Assembly (NCBI RefSeq): GCF_000244915.1
Contig: NZ_CM001442.1
Location: 372,001-436,000 of the forward strand
DNA length: 64,000 nucleotides
Reading direction: 5' to 3'
DNA from: Bradyrhizobium sp. WSM471
Lineage (GTDB): Bacteria > Pseudomonadota > Alphaproteobacteria > Rhizobiales > Xanthobacteraceae
A model generated the notes under the pieces. It ran no database searches, was not told the origin of the DNA, and saw only the letters and a list, made by a program, of their open reading frames with translations. Positions 1 through 8,534 of the stretch are shown here, one piece after another (within the stretch, counting starts at the first letter, position 1; every line of letters starts with the position of its first letter). A program made the position numbers and the translations under genes.

Positions 1-224
1 GGCAGCGAGCCCAGGATCTGTGCGGCACCGGCCTGGTTGCGGCCGAGCAGCATCATCACGATCACGATCACAGGGATCATCAGCAGCGTCATGGCGACGC
101 CGGTGATGCGCTGGCGCCAGAAATCGGAGGTGCCCGAATGCGCCGCGCCGAGATTGCGCACGCGGCCGAGCGGGGTGCGCATGGAGGAGCCCTTCGGAGC
201 GCCGTGGGATTCGTCGAAACTCAT
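1..224 (-). CDS. sdhD: Succinate dehydrogenase membrane anchor subunit SdhD (C-terminus cut by window edge)
   Basis: Inner-membrane anchor of respiratory complex II; with SdhC it binds heme b and ubiquinone and holds the catalytic SdhAB on the cytoplasmic face. Only the first 74 codons are in the window. The visible protein has a polar N-terminus, the segment SGTSDFWRQRITGVA that is typical before the first helix of SdhD, and one hydrophobic helix rich in Met, Ile and Val. The ATG overlaps the stop of sdhC by four bases (ATGA), so the two are translationally coupled. The catalytic genes sdhA and sdhB are expected beyond the left edge. Family identity is inferred from the motif and from position after sdhC. 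Confidence 0.9.
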   Translation of the reverse strand, partial: MSFDESHGAPKGSSMRTPLGRVRNLGAAHSGTSDFWRQRITGVAMTLLMIPVIVIVMMLLGRNQAGAAQILGSL

Positions 225-619
225 CGTCCGCCTCCGATCGCGTAGGCGATGATCCAGACCAGGACCGTGAGCACGACGCCACCGATCAACGCGCCCCAGG
301 TCAACGCTTCGCGCTCATTGGCCTTGAAGCCGTAGCCGAGGTCCCAGACGAAATGCCGGATGCCGCTGAGCATGTGGTGCATCAGCGCCCAGGTGAAGCC
401 GAACACGATCAGCCGGCCGATGATGCTGCCGGTGAAGGCCTGGACGTGGCTGTAGGCGGCGGGGCCCGAGGCCGCCGCAATCAGCCACCAGGCCAGCAGC
501 AGCGTTCCGGCGTAGAGGGCAATTCCGGTGGCGCGATGGACGATGGAAAGGGCCATCGTCAGCGTCCAGCGGTAGGTCTGTATGTGCGGTGAAAGCGGTC
601 GTTCGATCCGTGCGGTCAT
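221..619 (-). CDS. sdhC: Succinate dehydrogenase cytochrome b556 subunit SdhC
   Basis: Cytochrome b subunit of succinate:quinone oxidoreductase (TCA cycle and respiratory chain). The 132-residue protein begins MTARIERPLSPHIQTYR, the usual SdhC signature (RPLSPH...YR), followed by S-I-x-H-R in helix 1. The histidines in HHMLSGIRHFVWDLG in the middle helix include the expected heme ligand. There are three transmembrane helices at about residues 25-50, 63-85 and 105-128. The frame stays open upstream to about 805, but residues before this Met do not resemble SdhC, so I start at 619. It is the first gene of the visible sdh operon and overlaps sdhD by ATGA. Confidence 0.95.
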   Translation of the reverse strand: MTARIERPLSPHIQTYRWTLTMALSIVHRATGIALYAGTLLLAWWLIAAASGPAAYSHVQAFTGSIIGRLIVFGFTWALMHHMLSGIRHFVWDLGYGFKANEREALTWGALIGGVVLTVLVWIIAYAIGGGR

Positions 620-1139
620 GGGCTTCAATTGCTTTATTGCGGCCCAGCATGGGGCGCGCGGGGATCGCGAAAGGTCGGCTCTATTTACGGAGTCGATTTC
701 ACCTGCGCAATCACCAAATCGCCATAAATCGAACTTGGGTTCAGCTCTAGGCCCTTGATGTAACAAGGCCAATCGGGCACTTGGTATACCAGAGCGGTGG
801 CGCACCGGCTAAAGATCGAACATAAATTCATCTCTTACAATGGGCCCCGAGACGCATTGAAATTACTATTGGAACGGCTCTAAGCCGCTACGGGCCGGCC
901 AGGGTTCGAACCAGTCGGTTCATGACGTCCGAGCCGGCAGGGACGGTCGGCGAGCAACCCCTAATTTCCGCCGAGCGCGCCGATTTTTCGCGAGACGGGC
1001 GGATATGCGCACCCCGCATCCCACCCCAGACCGGCGATGCGGCGGTCGACCCGCCAAATCAGATCGCTTAGAGCATTGCGGGTAGCTGTCCGAGCGATGC
1101 ATCGGAGAAGTTGCGAGCCATCGCCGGGGCGGGTCAGGG
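620..1139. other. 520-base intergenic region between sdhC and a TSUP transporter gene
   Basis: The region separates divergent genes and should hold the promoters of both sdhC and the TSUP gene. It is visibly AT-richer around 700-880 than the neighbouring genes. I see one perfect palindrome (782-791, listed separately) and no convincing gene. The open frames crossing it have no ribosome-binding site and look like chance. Confidence 0.6.
782..791. promoter_or_regulatory. Palindrome TGGTATACCA upstream of sdhC (candidate operator)
   Basis: A perfect 10-base palindrome 163 bases upstream of the sdhC start. The form TGGT-N2-ACCA is typical of GntR/FadR-type operators. A copy with one mismatch, TGGTATGCCA, lies at 54899-54908, 58 bases upstream of sucC. 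The sequence is seen directly; the operator role is inferred. Confidence 0.4.
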
Positions 1140-2000
1140 GTGATTGCAGGACTTGGTATCAAGGAGATTGCCGAGCTCGCGCTGCTGCTGATCGCAACGG
1201 GCGCGCTCTCCGGATTCTTGGCCGGCGTGTTCGGCATCGGCGGCGGCGCGATTCTGGTGCCGGTATTCTACGAGTGCTTCCGCATCGCGGGTGTGCCGCT
1301 GGAGGTGCGGATGCCGCTCTGCATCGGTACCTCCCTTGCTGTCATTATTCCGACCTCGATCCGTTCGTTCCAGGCGCATTACAGGCGCGGCGCCGTCGAT
1401 CTTGCGATCCTTCGGGTCTGGTGGCTGCCGATCCTGATCGGCGTCGTCGCCGGCAGCGTGGTCGCGCGCTACGCACCGGAGCGGCTGTTCAAGATCGTGT
1501 TCGTCGCCGTTGCCTGGTCGGCCGCGGTACGGCTGATCTTCGCGCGCGCGAGCTGGAAGCTCGGCGATGATTTGCCGAAGGGGCCGCTGATGCGAGTCTA
1601 CGGCTTCTGCGTCGGCATTTTATCGACCCTGATGGGCATCGGCGGCGGACTGTTTTCGAATCTGCTGATGACCTTCTACGGCCGCCCAATCCATCAGGCG
1701 GTCGCGACCTCGTCGGCCCTCGCGGTGCTGATCTCGATCCCCGGTGCGCTCGGCTACATCTATGCCGGCTGGCCTGCGGCCGCGCACTATCCCGGCGTTG
1801 CAGCCCTGCAAGTCCCGTTCGCGTTCGGCTACGTCTCGCTGATCGGCGCCGTGCTGGTGATGCCGATGAGCCTCGTGACGGCGCCGCTTGGCGTCAGAGC
1901 CGCGCATGCGATGTCCAAGCGAAGGCTGGAAGTCGCGTTCGGGTGCTATCTGTTTATTGTCGGCAGCCGGTTTGTGATGAGTTTGGTGGGCGGGCTCTGA
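1140..2000 (+). CDS. TSUP-family transporter (TauE/SafE type permease)
   Basis: A 286-residue integral membrane protein of the TauE/SafE (TSUP) family, whose members export sulfite, sulfoacetate or related organosulfur anions; the substrate here cannot be told. The two family repeats are visible: the glycine-rich GVFGIGGGAILVPVF near residues 29-44 and GILSTLMGIGGGLFSNLLMTF near residues 158-178. About eight hydrophobic helices follow the usual arrangement. The start is a GTG without a strong Shine-Dalgarno; no earlier in-frame start looks better. It stands alone, divergent from sdhC, and ends just before a palindromic repeat. Confidence 0.9.
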   Translation: MIAGLGIKEIAELALLLIATGALSGFLAGVFGIGGGAILVPVFYECFRIAGVPLEVRMPLCIGTSLAVIIPTSIRSFQAHYRRGAVDLAILRVWWLPILIGVVAGSVVARYAPERLFKIVFVAVAWSAAVRLIFARASWKLGDDLPKGPLMRVYGFCVGILSTLMGIGGGLFSNLLMTFYGRPIHQAVATSSALAVLISIPGALGYIYAGWPAAAHYPGVAALQVPFAFGYVSLIGAVLVMPMSLVTAPLGVRAAHAMSKRRLEVAFGCYLFIVGSRFVMSLVGGL

Positions 2001-2030
2001 CGGAGCTTATCGCGCATTGTCTCTTCATCG

Positions 2031-2169
2031 TCGTCCTGGACAAGCTCGCGGAGCGAGCGCCGATCCAGGACCCATTGCCCCAGCCAGAAGTGTGACTCGA
2101 GACTGACAACCACGAGTCTTCGCCAAACCACCCCTCGGGGTAAGGGGTCCTGGCTTTCGCCAGGACGAC
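2031..2169. repeat. Palindromic intergenic repeat R1 (type E)
   Basis: The ends read TCGTCCTGG and, inverted, CCAGGACGA. The interior includes AGTCTTCGCCAAAC, also present in the element at 33306-33429. It lies between convergent genes (TSUP transporter and malonyl-CoA synthetase), where it may form a transcript-end hairpin. Confidence 0.7.
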
Positions 2170-2206
2170 AGCGAAACTGGCGCTGTCATACTGTTACAGC
2201 ACGCCC

Positions 2207-3736
2207 CTATTTCTTCGCGTAAAGATCCTTGTACGTATCGCGCAGCACGTTCTTCTGCACCTTGCCCATGGTGTTGCGCGGCAGCTCGTCGACGACGAAC
2301 ACCCGCTTGGGCATCTTGAACTTTGCCAAGCGCCCGTCGAGTGCCTTCAACACCGCGGCCTCGGTCACATCGGCGCCCTTGTTGCAGACCAGCACCGCCG
2401 TAACGCCCTCGCCGAAATCGGCGTGGGGCACGCCGATCACGGCGGATTCGATCACGCCTGGCATGGCGTCGATCTCGCTCTCGATTTCTTTTGGGTAGAC
2501 GTTGAAGCCGCCGGATATGACGAGATCCTTGCCGCGGCCGAGAATGTGGACGTAACCCTTGGCGTCGATCTTGCCGAGGTCGCCGGTGATAAAGAAACCG
2601 TCGTCGCGGAATTCCGCCTTCGTCTTCTCCGGCATGCGCCAATAGCCCTTGAACACGTTCGGGCCCTTGACCTCGATCATGCCGATCTCGTCGCGCGGCA
2701 GCTCCTTGCCGGTCTCGGGATCGGTGACGCGAACGGAGACGCCAGGGAGCGGAAAGCCGACTGCGCCGGGCACGCGCTCCCCGTCATAGGGATTCGAGGT
2801 GTTCATGTTGGTCTCGGTCATGCCGTAGCGCTCGAGCACCGCATGCCCCGTGCGGGCCGACCATTCGCGATGGGTTTCGGCCAGCAGCGGCGCGGAGCCC
2901 GAGATGAACAGCCGCATGTGTTGTGTGGTTTCGCGCGACAGCGCGGCGTTCTGGAGCAGGCGGGTATAGAACGTCGGCACGCCCATCAGCACCGTGGCGC
3001 GCGCCATCAGCTTGATGATCAGATCCGGGTCGAGCTTCGGCAGGAAGATCATCGACGCCCGCGCGAACAGCGTCACGTTGGTCGCCACGAACAGGCCGTG
3101 GGTGTGGTAGATCGGCAGCGCGTGGATCAGCACGTCCTTGTCGGTGAAGCGCCAGAAGCCGACCAGCGAGAGCGAGTTCGACGCCAGATTGTCGTGGGTC
3201 AGCATCGCGCCCTTGGAGCGGCCGGTGGTGCCGGAGGTGTAGAGGATCGCGGCGAGATCGTCGTTTGCGCGCGACACCGTGGTGAATTCGCTGCTCGCCT
3301 TGTCGGCGGCGTCCGTCAGCGAGCCCTTGCCGTCAGGCCCGAGTGTCTCGATTTTCGCCTTCACCTTGGCCGCGATGGGACCGAGGCCCTCCGCCTTGGA
3401 GGGATCGCAGACCACCAGCGAGGGCTCGGCATCGCCGATGAAATAGTCGAGCTCGTTCAGCGTATAGGCGGTGTTGAGCGGCAGGTAGACCGCGCCGGCC
3501 CGCACCGTGGCCAAATAAAGCACGATGTTGGCCACGGATTTCTCGACCTGAACCGCAACGCGGTCGCCGGGCTTCACGCCGCGCGCGACCAGCACATTGG
3601 CCATCTGTCCGGCCCGGGCGATCAAATCGCCATAGCTGATGCGGGCCCCGTCATGCGTCTCGATCGCGAGGCGCATCGGATCGTCGAGGCCGTCGAACAG
3701 GCGGGAAAACAGATTGGCGTTGGCAGCTTGGTTCAT
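2207..3736 (-). CDS. matB: Malonyl-CoA synthetase (acyl-adenylate ligase)
   Basis: ATP-dependent ligase joining malonate (possibly methylmalonate) to CoA in the cytoplasm. The 509-residue protein has the ANL-family core motifs: ILYTSGTTGRSKGAMLTH at about 164-181, YGMTETNMNTSNPYDGERVPG at about 304-324, GDLGKIDAKGYVHILGRGKD at about 385-404, and PRNTMGKVQKN at about 486-496 with the adenylation lysine at 492. The E-T-N-M-N-T-S-N-P-Y-D stretch and short length are those of MatB rather than long-chain acyl-CoA ligases. A longer frame adds 16 residues, but the Met at 3736 fits the family. It is divergent from an SDR gene. No malonyl-CoA decarboxylase is adjacent. Confidence 0.88.
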   Translation of the reverse strand: MNQAANANLFSRLFDGLDDPMRLAIETHDGARISYGDLIARAGQMANVLVARGVKPGDRVAVQVEKSVANIVLYLATVRAGAVYLPLNTAYTLNELDYFIGDAEPSLVVCDPSKAEGLGPIAAKVKAKIETLGPDGKGSLTDAADKASSEFTTVSRANDDLAAILYTSGTTGRSKGAMLTHDNLASNSLSLVGFWRFTDKDVLIHALPIYHTHGLFVATNVTLFARASMIFLPKLDPDLIIKLMARATVLMGVPTFYTRLLQNAALSRETTQHMRLFISGSAPLLAETHREWSARTGHAVLERYGMTETNMNTSNPYDGERVPGAVGFPLPGVSVRVTDPETGKELPRDEIGMIEVKGPNVFKGYWRMPEKTKAEFRDDGFFITGDLGKIDAKGYVHILGRGKDLVISGGFNVYPKEIESEIDAMPGVIESAVIGVPHADFGEGVTAVLVCNKGADVTEAAVLKALDGRLAKFKMPKRVFVVDELPRNTMGKVQKNVLRDTYKDLYAKK

Positions 3737-3849
3737 GCAAGATTTCCTCGACCGCAAGGCTTGACCACAAGGCTCGTCAGACAAGGCCGGTCAAAACCGA
3801 GGGCTGGATTAGCAAAAACCGCCCCGATGAAGCAACGGAGACAGTTTGC

Positions 3850-4611
3850 ATGACCAAAAACGGGAAACGCGTGGCCTGGGTCACGGGCGGCGGCAGTGGG
3901 ATCGGGGAGGCCGGCGCCGAAGCGCTGGCGGCCGACGGCTGGACGGTGGTGGTCTCGGGCCGGCGCAAGGACGCCCTCGATACCGTGGTTGCGAAGATCA
4001 CCGGGGCGGGCGGGGCCGCCGAGGCCATCGCGCTGGACGTGTCGGTCGCCGCCGCGGCTCAGAAGGCGGCCGATCAAATCGTCGCGAAGCACGGCCGGAT
4101 CGACCTGCTGGTCAACAATGCCGGCATCAATGTCCCCAAGCGCAGCTGGAAGGACATGGAACTGGAGGGCTGGGATAAGTTGGTCCAGGTCAATCTCAAC
4201 GGCGTGCTCTATTGCATGCGCGCGGTGCTGCCGACGATGCGCAAGCAGCAGGACGGCTCCATCATCAACGTCTCTTCCTGGGCCGGCCGCCACGTCTCGA
4301 AAATGCCGGGCCCCGCCTACACCACGACCAAGCATGCGGTGCTGGCGCTGACCCATTCCTTCAACATGGATGAATGCGTCAACGGCTTGCGCGCCTGCTG
4401 CCTGATGCCGGGCGAGGTGGCGACCCCGATCCTGAAGCTGCGCCCGGTGGTGCCAAGCGAGGAGGAGCAGGCCAGGATGCTGCAATCCGAAGATCTCGGC
4501 CGCACCATCGCCTTCATCGCGAGCATGCCGGCGCGAGTGTGCATCAACGAACTGCTGATCAGCCCGACGCATAACCGCGGGTTTATTCAAACGCCGCACA
4601 ACAGGGATTGA
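3850..4611 (+). CDS. SDR-family NAD(P)-dependent oxidoreductase
   Basis: A 253-residue classical short-chain dehydrogenase. The Rossmann glycine motif TGGGSGIG is at 12-19, NNAG at 89-92, and the catalytic set is a serine near 142-143, Tyr157 and Lys161 (YTTTK). The substrate is unknown. The C-terminal part, with E-E-E-Q-A-R-M-L-Q and I-N-E-L-L-I-S-P-T, resembles the YdfG/serine dehydrogenase-like branch, which is only a weak hint. It is transcribed away from matB with 113 bases between the two starts, so a shared regulatory region is possible. Confidence 0.88.
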   Translation: MTKNGKRVAWVTGGGSGIGEAGAEALAADGWTVVVSGRRKDALDTVVAKITGAGGAAEAIALDVSVAAAAQKAADQIVAKHGRIDLLVNNAGINVPKRSWKDMELEGWDKLVQVNLNGVLYCMRAVLPTMRKQQDGSIINVSSWAGRHVSKMPGPAYTTTKHAVLALTHSFNMDECVNGLRACCLMPGEVATPILKLRPVVPSEEEQARMLQSEDLGRTIAFIASMPARVCINELLISPTHNRGFIQTPHNRD

Positions 4612-4621
4612 GCGGCAGCAA

Positions 4622-4706
4622 GTAGCCCGGATGGAGCGAAGCGTAATCCGGGACCAGTCCCTCCGTATGCAACAACCCGGATTACGCTTCGCTCCATCCG
4701 GGCTAC
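4622..4706. repeat. Perfect inverted repeat R2 (type A)
   Basis: Two perfectly complementary 31-base arms (4622-4652 and 4676-4706, beginning GTAGCCCGGATGGAGC) flank a 23-base loop. A near-identical element lies at 9652-9735 after leuB. It follows the SDR stop codon by 10 bases and could act as a 3' RNA hairpin. The remaining 196 bases to the fasciclin gene hold nothing I can name beyond its promoter region. Confidence 0.85.
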
Positions 4707-4902
4707 AACGCCTCACCCCACGAACACACCCGCACTTAGTTTCACGCATCACAAAGAAGTTTTGTTCGAAACCGCTTCGCAAACCCTCCCGTAATTCGAG
4801 CCAACGACGTCGCTGCTGCTTTGCGCTCACAGGTCGCAGCCACCGTTGTTGCCCACTCGAACGCCGGCAATCGCCGGTCACAATCCAATCGGGAGACCCT
4901 CC

Positions 4903-5457
4903 ATGTCGAAGCGCATTGCCTATCTCGCTGCCGCCGCGTTCAGCACCCTGGCCATCACCGCGACGGTTGTCGCGCCCGCCCGCGCCGAGGAAAAGACCGT
5001 CATGGTCGGCGGCGCCGCGATGTTCCCGTCCAAGAACATCGTCCAGAACGCCGTCAACTCGAAGGACCACACCACGCTGGTGGCGGCGGTGAAGGCGGCC
5101 GGCCTGGTGCCGACGCTGGAAGGCAAGGGCCCGTTCACGGTGTTCGCACCGACCAACGCCGCCTTCGGCAAGCTGCCGGCCGGCACCGTCGACACTCTGG
5201 TCAAGCCCGAGAACAAGGCGACGCTGACCAAGATCCTCACCTATCATGTCGTGCCCGGCAAGCTCGAGGCGTCCGACCTCACCGACGGCAAGAAGATGAA
5301 GACCGCCGAAGGCGAGGAGCTGACGGTGAAGAAGATGGACGGCAAGGTCTGGATCGTCGACGCCAAGGGCGGCACCTCGATGGTGACGATCTCCAACGTC
5401 AACCAGTCGAACGGTGTGATCCATGTGGTCGACACCGTGCTGATGCCGGCGACGTAA
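4903..5457 (+). CDS. Secreted fasciclin (FAS1) domain protein
   Basis: A 184-residue exported protein. An N-terminal Sec signal peptide (MSKRIAYLAAAAFSTLAITATVV, cleavage likely after APARA) precedes a single FAS1 fold with the two family motifs: PFTVFAPTNAAFGKLP near 81-96 and ILTYHVVPGKL near 112-122. It ends VIHVVDTVLMP, the usual FAS1 end. FAS1 proteins act in adhesion or at the cell surface; its role here is unknown. The ATG at 4903 is preceded by GGGAGA, and the longer frame would add residues before the signal peptide, so this start is preferred. A terminator follows at 5504-5533. Confidence 0.9.
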   Translation: MSKRIAYLAAAAFSTLAITATVVAPARAEEKTVMVGGAAMFPSKNIVQNAVNSKDHTTLVAAVKAAGLVPTLEGKGPFTVFAPTNAAFGKLPAGTVDTLVKPENKATLTKILTYHVVPGKLEASDLTDGKKMKTAEGEELTVKKMDGKVWIVDAKGGTSMVTISNVNQSNGVIHVVDTVLMPAT

Positions 5458-5503
5458 TACCGCGCGGTCCGGCTTCATCCCCCGAACCGGATGCGACGAA
5501 ATG

Positions 5504-5533
5504 GCGAGCCGGGGGTGCCCGGCTCGCTTTATT
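5504..5533 (+). terminator. Rho-independent terminator after the fasciclin gene
   Basis: A 10-base-pair perfect stem (GCGAGCCGGG paired with CCCGGCTCGC) with a four-base loop, followed by TTTATT, 47 bases after the fasciclin stop. Confidence 0.8.
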
Positions 5534-5640
5534 GTGAACATGATACCCCGCCGGTATCGATTCGATGCCGGGCAGGGCGTAACGAAAGCTGACGCATCGG
5601 CGTATAATTGCTGTCAGACGATGTTCAGGACGGAACCGCC

Positions 5641-6270
5641 ATGTCGAGCCTCACTGTCACCGACGAGCAGGTCAGCGCCACCCCGGCCAAAGTGATCCAG
5701 CCGGCCTGGGTCCGGGTCATGCACTGGATCAACGCCCTCGCCATGATCCTGATGATCCTGTCGGGTTGGCAGATCTACAACGCCTCGCCGCTGTTCGGTT
5801 TCAGCTTTCCGCGCGACTACACGCTCGGCGGCTGGCTCGGCGGCGGCCTGCTCTGGCACTTTGCGGCGATGTGGCTGTTGATGATCAACGGCCTCGCCTA
5901 TCTCGTCACCGGTTTTGCCACCGGCCGCTTCCGGAAAAAACTGCTGCCGATCACCCCGTCCGGCGTGCTCCACGATGTCAGGGCTGCCCTGACTTTCAAG
6001 CTCGGCCATGCCGACCTCACCGTCTACAATTACGTGCAGCGGACGCTCTATGCCGGCATCATCCTGATCGGCGTGATCATTGTGCTGTCGGGGCTGGGAA
6101 TGTGGAAGCCGGTGCAGCTGCACTGGCTCGTGTCCCTGTTCGGCGACTATCCGACCGCGCGCTACATCCATTTCTTCTGCATGGCCGCGATCTGCGCCTT
6201 CCTCGTCATTCACGTTTTACTCGCGCTGCTGGTGCCGAAGAGCCTGCGCGCGATGATCATCGGCCGCTAG
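5641..6270 (+). CDS. Cytochrome b561-type membrane subunit
   Basis: A 209-residue inner-membrane di-heme cytochrome b of the thiosulfate reductase/Ni,Fe-hydrogenase cytochrome b (b561) type. It has four transmembrane helices with histidines placed for heme: WVRVMHWINALAM near the N-terminus, LLWHFAAMW in helix 2, and YIHFFCMAAICAFLVIHVLLALL in helix 4. The start at 5641 is followed by a polar N-terminus; the frame extends 11 codons further upstream without a better ribosome site. It is 15 bases ahead of a molybdopterin oxidoreductase gene, so it is very likely the quinone-side electron partner of that enzyme. Confidence 0.9.
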   Translation: MSSLTVTDEQVSATPAKVIQPAWVRVMHWINALAMILMILSGWQIYNASPLFGFSFPRDYTLGGWLGGGLLWHFAAMWLLMINGLAYLVTGFATGRFRKKLLPITPSGVLHDVRAALTFKLGHADLTVYNYVQRTLYAGIILIGVIIVLSGLGMWKPVQLHWLVSLFGDYPTARYIHFFCMAAICAFLVIHVLLALLVPKSLRAMIIGR

Positions 6271-6285
6271 AGCGGAGAGAGAGTC

Positions 6286-7068
6286 ATGGCGAAGCGCTCA
6301 TTCCTGATCCCCGGCGTCGACAAGCGGCTGCTGATCAAGGATTCCATCAAGACGATGCCCGATGTCACCCGCCGCCGCTTCATCGCGGGCGGCGCCAGCT
6401 TAGGGGCGCTGACGCTCCTCACCGGCTGCGACGTGATCGACTCGTCCTCCGCCGAGGAGATGCTGAAATCCGTCTCGAAATTCAACGACGCCGTACAGGC
6501 CTTCATCTTCAATCCCGACGCGCTGGCGCCGACGTTTCCCGAGAGCGCGATCACAAAGCCGTTTCCGTTCAACGCCTATTACGATCTCGACGACGCGCCT
6601 GACGTCGACGGTGCCGACTGGAAGCTCGAGGTCCGCGGCCTCGTCGACAACAAGAAGTCTTGGACGCTTCCGGAATTGTACAAGCTGCCGCAGGTCACGC
6701 AGATCACCCGTCACATCTGCGTCGAGGGCTGGAGCGCGATCGGCAGCTGGACCGGCACGCCGATGCGCGACTTCCTCAAGCTGATCGGCGCCGACACGCG
6801 CGCCAAATACGTCTGGTTCCAGTGCGCCGACAAGGACGGCTACAATTCTCCGCTCGACATGCGCACCGCGCTGCATCCGCAGACCCAGATGACGTTCAAA
6901 TACGCCGGCGAAATCCTGCCGCGGGCCTACGGCTTCCCGATGAAGATCCGCGTGCCGACCAAGCTCGGCTTCAAGAACCCGAAATACGTGGTGTCGATGG
7001 AAGTCACCAACGACTACAAGGGCGGTTATTGGGAAGACCAGGGGTACAATTCGTTCAGCGGGAGCTGA
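6286..7068 (+). CDS. Tat-exported molybdopterin-dependent oxidoreductase, predicted lipoprotein (sulfite oxidase/MsrP superfamily)
   Basis: A 260-residue enzyme of the sulfite oxidase superfamily. A twin-arginine motif TRRRF (residues 28-32) is followed by a hydrophobic stretch ending in a lipobox-like LLTGC with Cys48, so the enzyme is probably exported folded with its cofactor and then lipid-anchored. The molybdenum-ligating cysteine is Cys145 in RHICVEGWSAIGSW, the conserved core of the family. Unlike MsrP, whose partner is MsrQ, this gene is paired with a b561 cytochrome 15 bases upstream. The N-terminus has 27 residues before the Arg motif, unusually long. Natural substrate unknown. Confidence 0.87.
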   Translation: MAKRSFLIPGVDKRLLIKDSIKTMPDVTRRRFIAGGASLGALTLLTGCDVIDSSSAEEMLKSVSKFNDAVQAFIFNPDALAPTFPESAITKPFPFNAYYDLDDAPDVDGADWKLEVRGLVDNKKSWTLPELYKLPQVTQITRHICVEGWSAIGSWTGTPMRDFLKLIGADTRAKYVWFQCADKDGYNSPLDMRTALHPQTQMTFKYAGEILPRAYGFPMKIRVPTKLGFKNPKYVVSMEVTNDYKGGYWEDQGYNSFSGS

Positions 7069-7090
7069 TCGTCGCTCCGGCGAAGCTGCA

Positions 7091-7204
7091 GTAGGGTGGG
7101 TTAGCCCTGCAGATCCGCGAAGCGCATCTGCTCGGCGTAACCCACCTCTTTGGTTTCCGCGGCGAAAGAAGTGGTGGGTTACGCCTTCGGCTAACCCACC
7201 CTAC
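7091..7204. repeat. Palindromic repeat R3 (type B), overlaps the 3' end of the MFS gene
   Basis: The arms GTAGGGTGGGTTAG (7091-7104) and CTAACCCACCCTAC (7191-7204) are perfectly complementary, with a shorter internal GTAACCCACC/GGTGGGTTAC pair. The same type occurs at 12290-12380. It lies between convergent genes, and its right arm supplies the TAG stop of the MFS transporter (see findings). Confidence 0.85.
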
Positions 7205-8418
7205 TGCACCGGTCTTTTGGCCGGCCCCACCTTCCGCTGGCACAGCGCCGCAACCGCGCCCAGCGCCAGCAGCGCCGCCGACACGTTCAGCGCGTAACTC
7301 AAGCTCCCCAGCGCGTCCGTGATCGCGCCGACAGCGATCGGGCCGAGCGTCTGGCCGACGCCGAACGAGATCGTCATCGCCGCGATCGCGGTCGGCCACA
7401 CCTCGGGCGGATAGTTGAAGCGCACGAAGGCGGTGGTCGAGCCGACCACGGCGAAGAAGGCGACACCGAACACGATCGCGGAGACCGCGAGCCATGCCGG
7501 CGAATGCCCGAGCATCGGCAGGGCGGCGCCGAGCGCGTTGGTGCCGAGGATGATGGCGGTCGCCAGTCCGCCGCGATCGAGCGCGAGGACGCGGCGCCAG
7601 GCCCATGGCGTGACGAAGGCGCTCAGTCCGATCAGGCTCCAGAACGCGGCCTGCGCCGCGGCCCCGCCGCCGCCGTCGCGCACATAGGCGATCATGAAGG
7701 TCATATAGGCGATGTAGCCGGCGCCGAACAGGAAGTAGCCTGCGAGATAGATCAGCACGGGAAAAATCGCGAAGGCGCCGTGGCTGCCTTGCGAGAAACG
7801 CACGCCGCTCTCGATGCGGACCAGGAACAGCGGCACGGTCATGACGACGGACAGCAGGGTCATCGCCCACCACACGATCCACCACGAGCCCGGCCCGAAA
7901 TATCGCAGCGTGAACGGGGCGATCAGCCCGGAGGAGAGAATGCCGATGCCGGGCCCGGCGTAGAACAGGCTGAGCAGGAAATTGGCCCGCTCCGGGCGTG
8001 ACTGCGCGATGGATGCGGCCAGCGCACCGCCGGCGACGAAGCCGGCCGCGGCGCCCACGCCCAGCACGAGACGGGCCAGGCTCAGCGCGACGAAATTCCC
8101 GGTCAGCGCGCAAGTCGCAAGCGCGGCGACGCAGGCCAGGGTTCCGCCGCGGATCGCGGCCGACCAGCCCACGCGCTGGATCAGCCGGGACGCCACAAGC
8201 GCGCCCGCGAGATAGCCGACGGCGTTGATGGTGTTCATGAAACCGGCCGCCGAGTAGGACCAGCCGAGGTCCTCCCGCATGTCGGGCAGCACCAGCGAAT
8301 AGGCGAAGCGGCCGATCCCGAGCCCGACCGTCGCCGCGAGCGACAGGGTCAGGATCAACCGCGCGGGATGGGCATCGGGTGGAGGGCGGTCAGGTGCGTG
8401 CAAGGGGTACTCCGGCAT
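7201..8418 (-). CDS. MFS transporter, YbfB/YjiJ-like
   Basis: A 405-residue, 12-helix major facilitator protein. [23 protein letters not shown] in helix 1 and [17 protein letters not shown] in helix 2 are typical of the YbfB/YjiJ family of uncharacterised MFS proteins. The substrate is unknown. The frame runs 28 codons further upstream, but that part is Arg-rich and unlike the family, so I start at the Met at 8418; translation could also begin nearer the first helix. The stop codon TAG is formed by the arm of palindromic repeat R3. It is divergent from leuB, with 116 bases between the starts. Confidence 0.85.
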   Translation of the reverse strand: MPEYPLHAPDRPPPDAHPARLILTLSLAATVGLGIGRFAYSLVLPDMREDLGWSYSAAGFMNTINAVGYLAGALVASRLIQRVGWSAAIRGGTLACVAALATCALTGNFVALSLARLVLGVGAAAGFVAGGALAASIAQSRPERANFLLSLFYAGPGIGILSSGLIAPFTLRYFGPGSWWIVWWAMTLLSVVMTVPLFLVRIESGVRFSQGSHGAFAIFPVLIYLAGYFLFGAGYIAYMTFMIAYVRDGGGGAAAQAAFWSLIGLSAFVTPWAWRRVLALDRGGLATAIILGTNALGAALPMLGHSPAWLAVSAIVFGVAFFAVVGSTTAFVRFNYPPEVWPTAIAAMTISFGVGQTLGPIAVGAITDALGSLSYALNVSAALLALGAVAALCQRKVGPAKRPVQ

Positions 8419-8534
8419 GCGCAGTGTGGCAGGCCCTGCCCGCCTTGCACAGCCGCGAGGCGGCAATGGTGTCTTGCCAAGCACGCATCGCCGCTCTAGC
8501 ACTCCGGCCGAAATCGACCTCAGAGGAAACGACC

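Noticed and set aside
895..935. A tRNA T-loop-like string GGTTCGAAC upstream of the TSUP gene
   Set aside because: The flanking bases do not form a 5-base T stem and no anticodon arm or acceptor stem is present.
920..1237. 105-codon minus-strand open frame in the sdhC upstream region
   Set aside because: Low-complexity Arg/Ser/Pro sequence, no ribosome site, and it runs into the TSUP gene in antisense.
2423..3853. Long (476 codon) plus-strand open frame antisense to matB, and similar long antisense frames under acnA, sucA, ccm and others
   Set aside because: High GC makes long antisense frames; the His/Arg/Asp-rich products match no family while the opposite strands encode clear enzymes.
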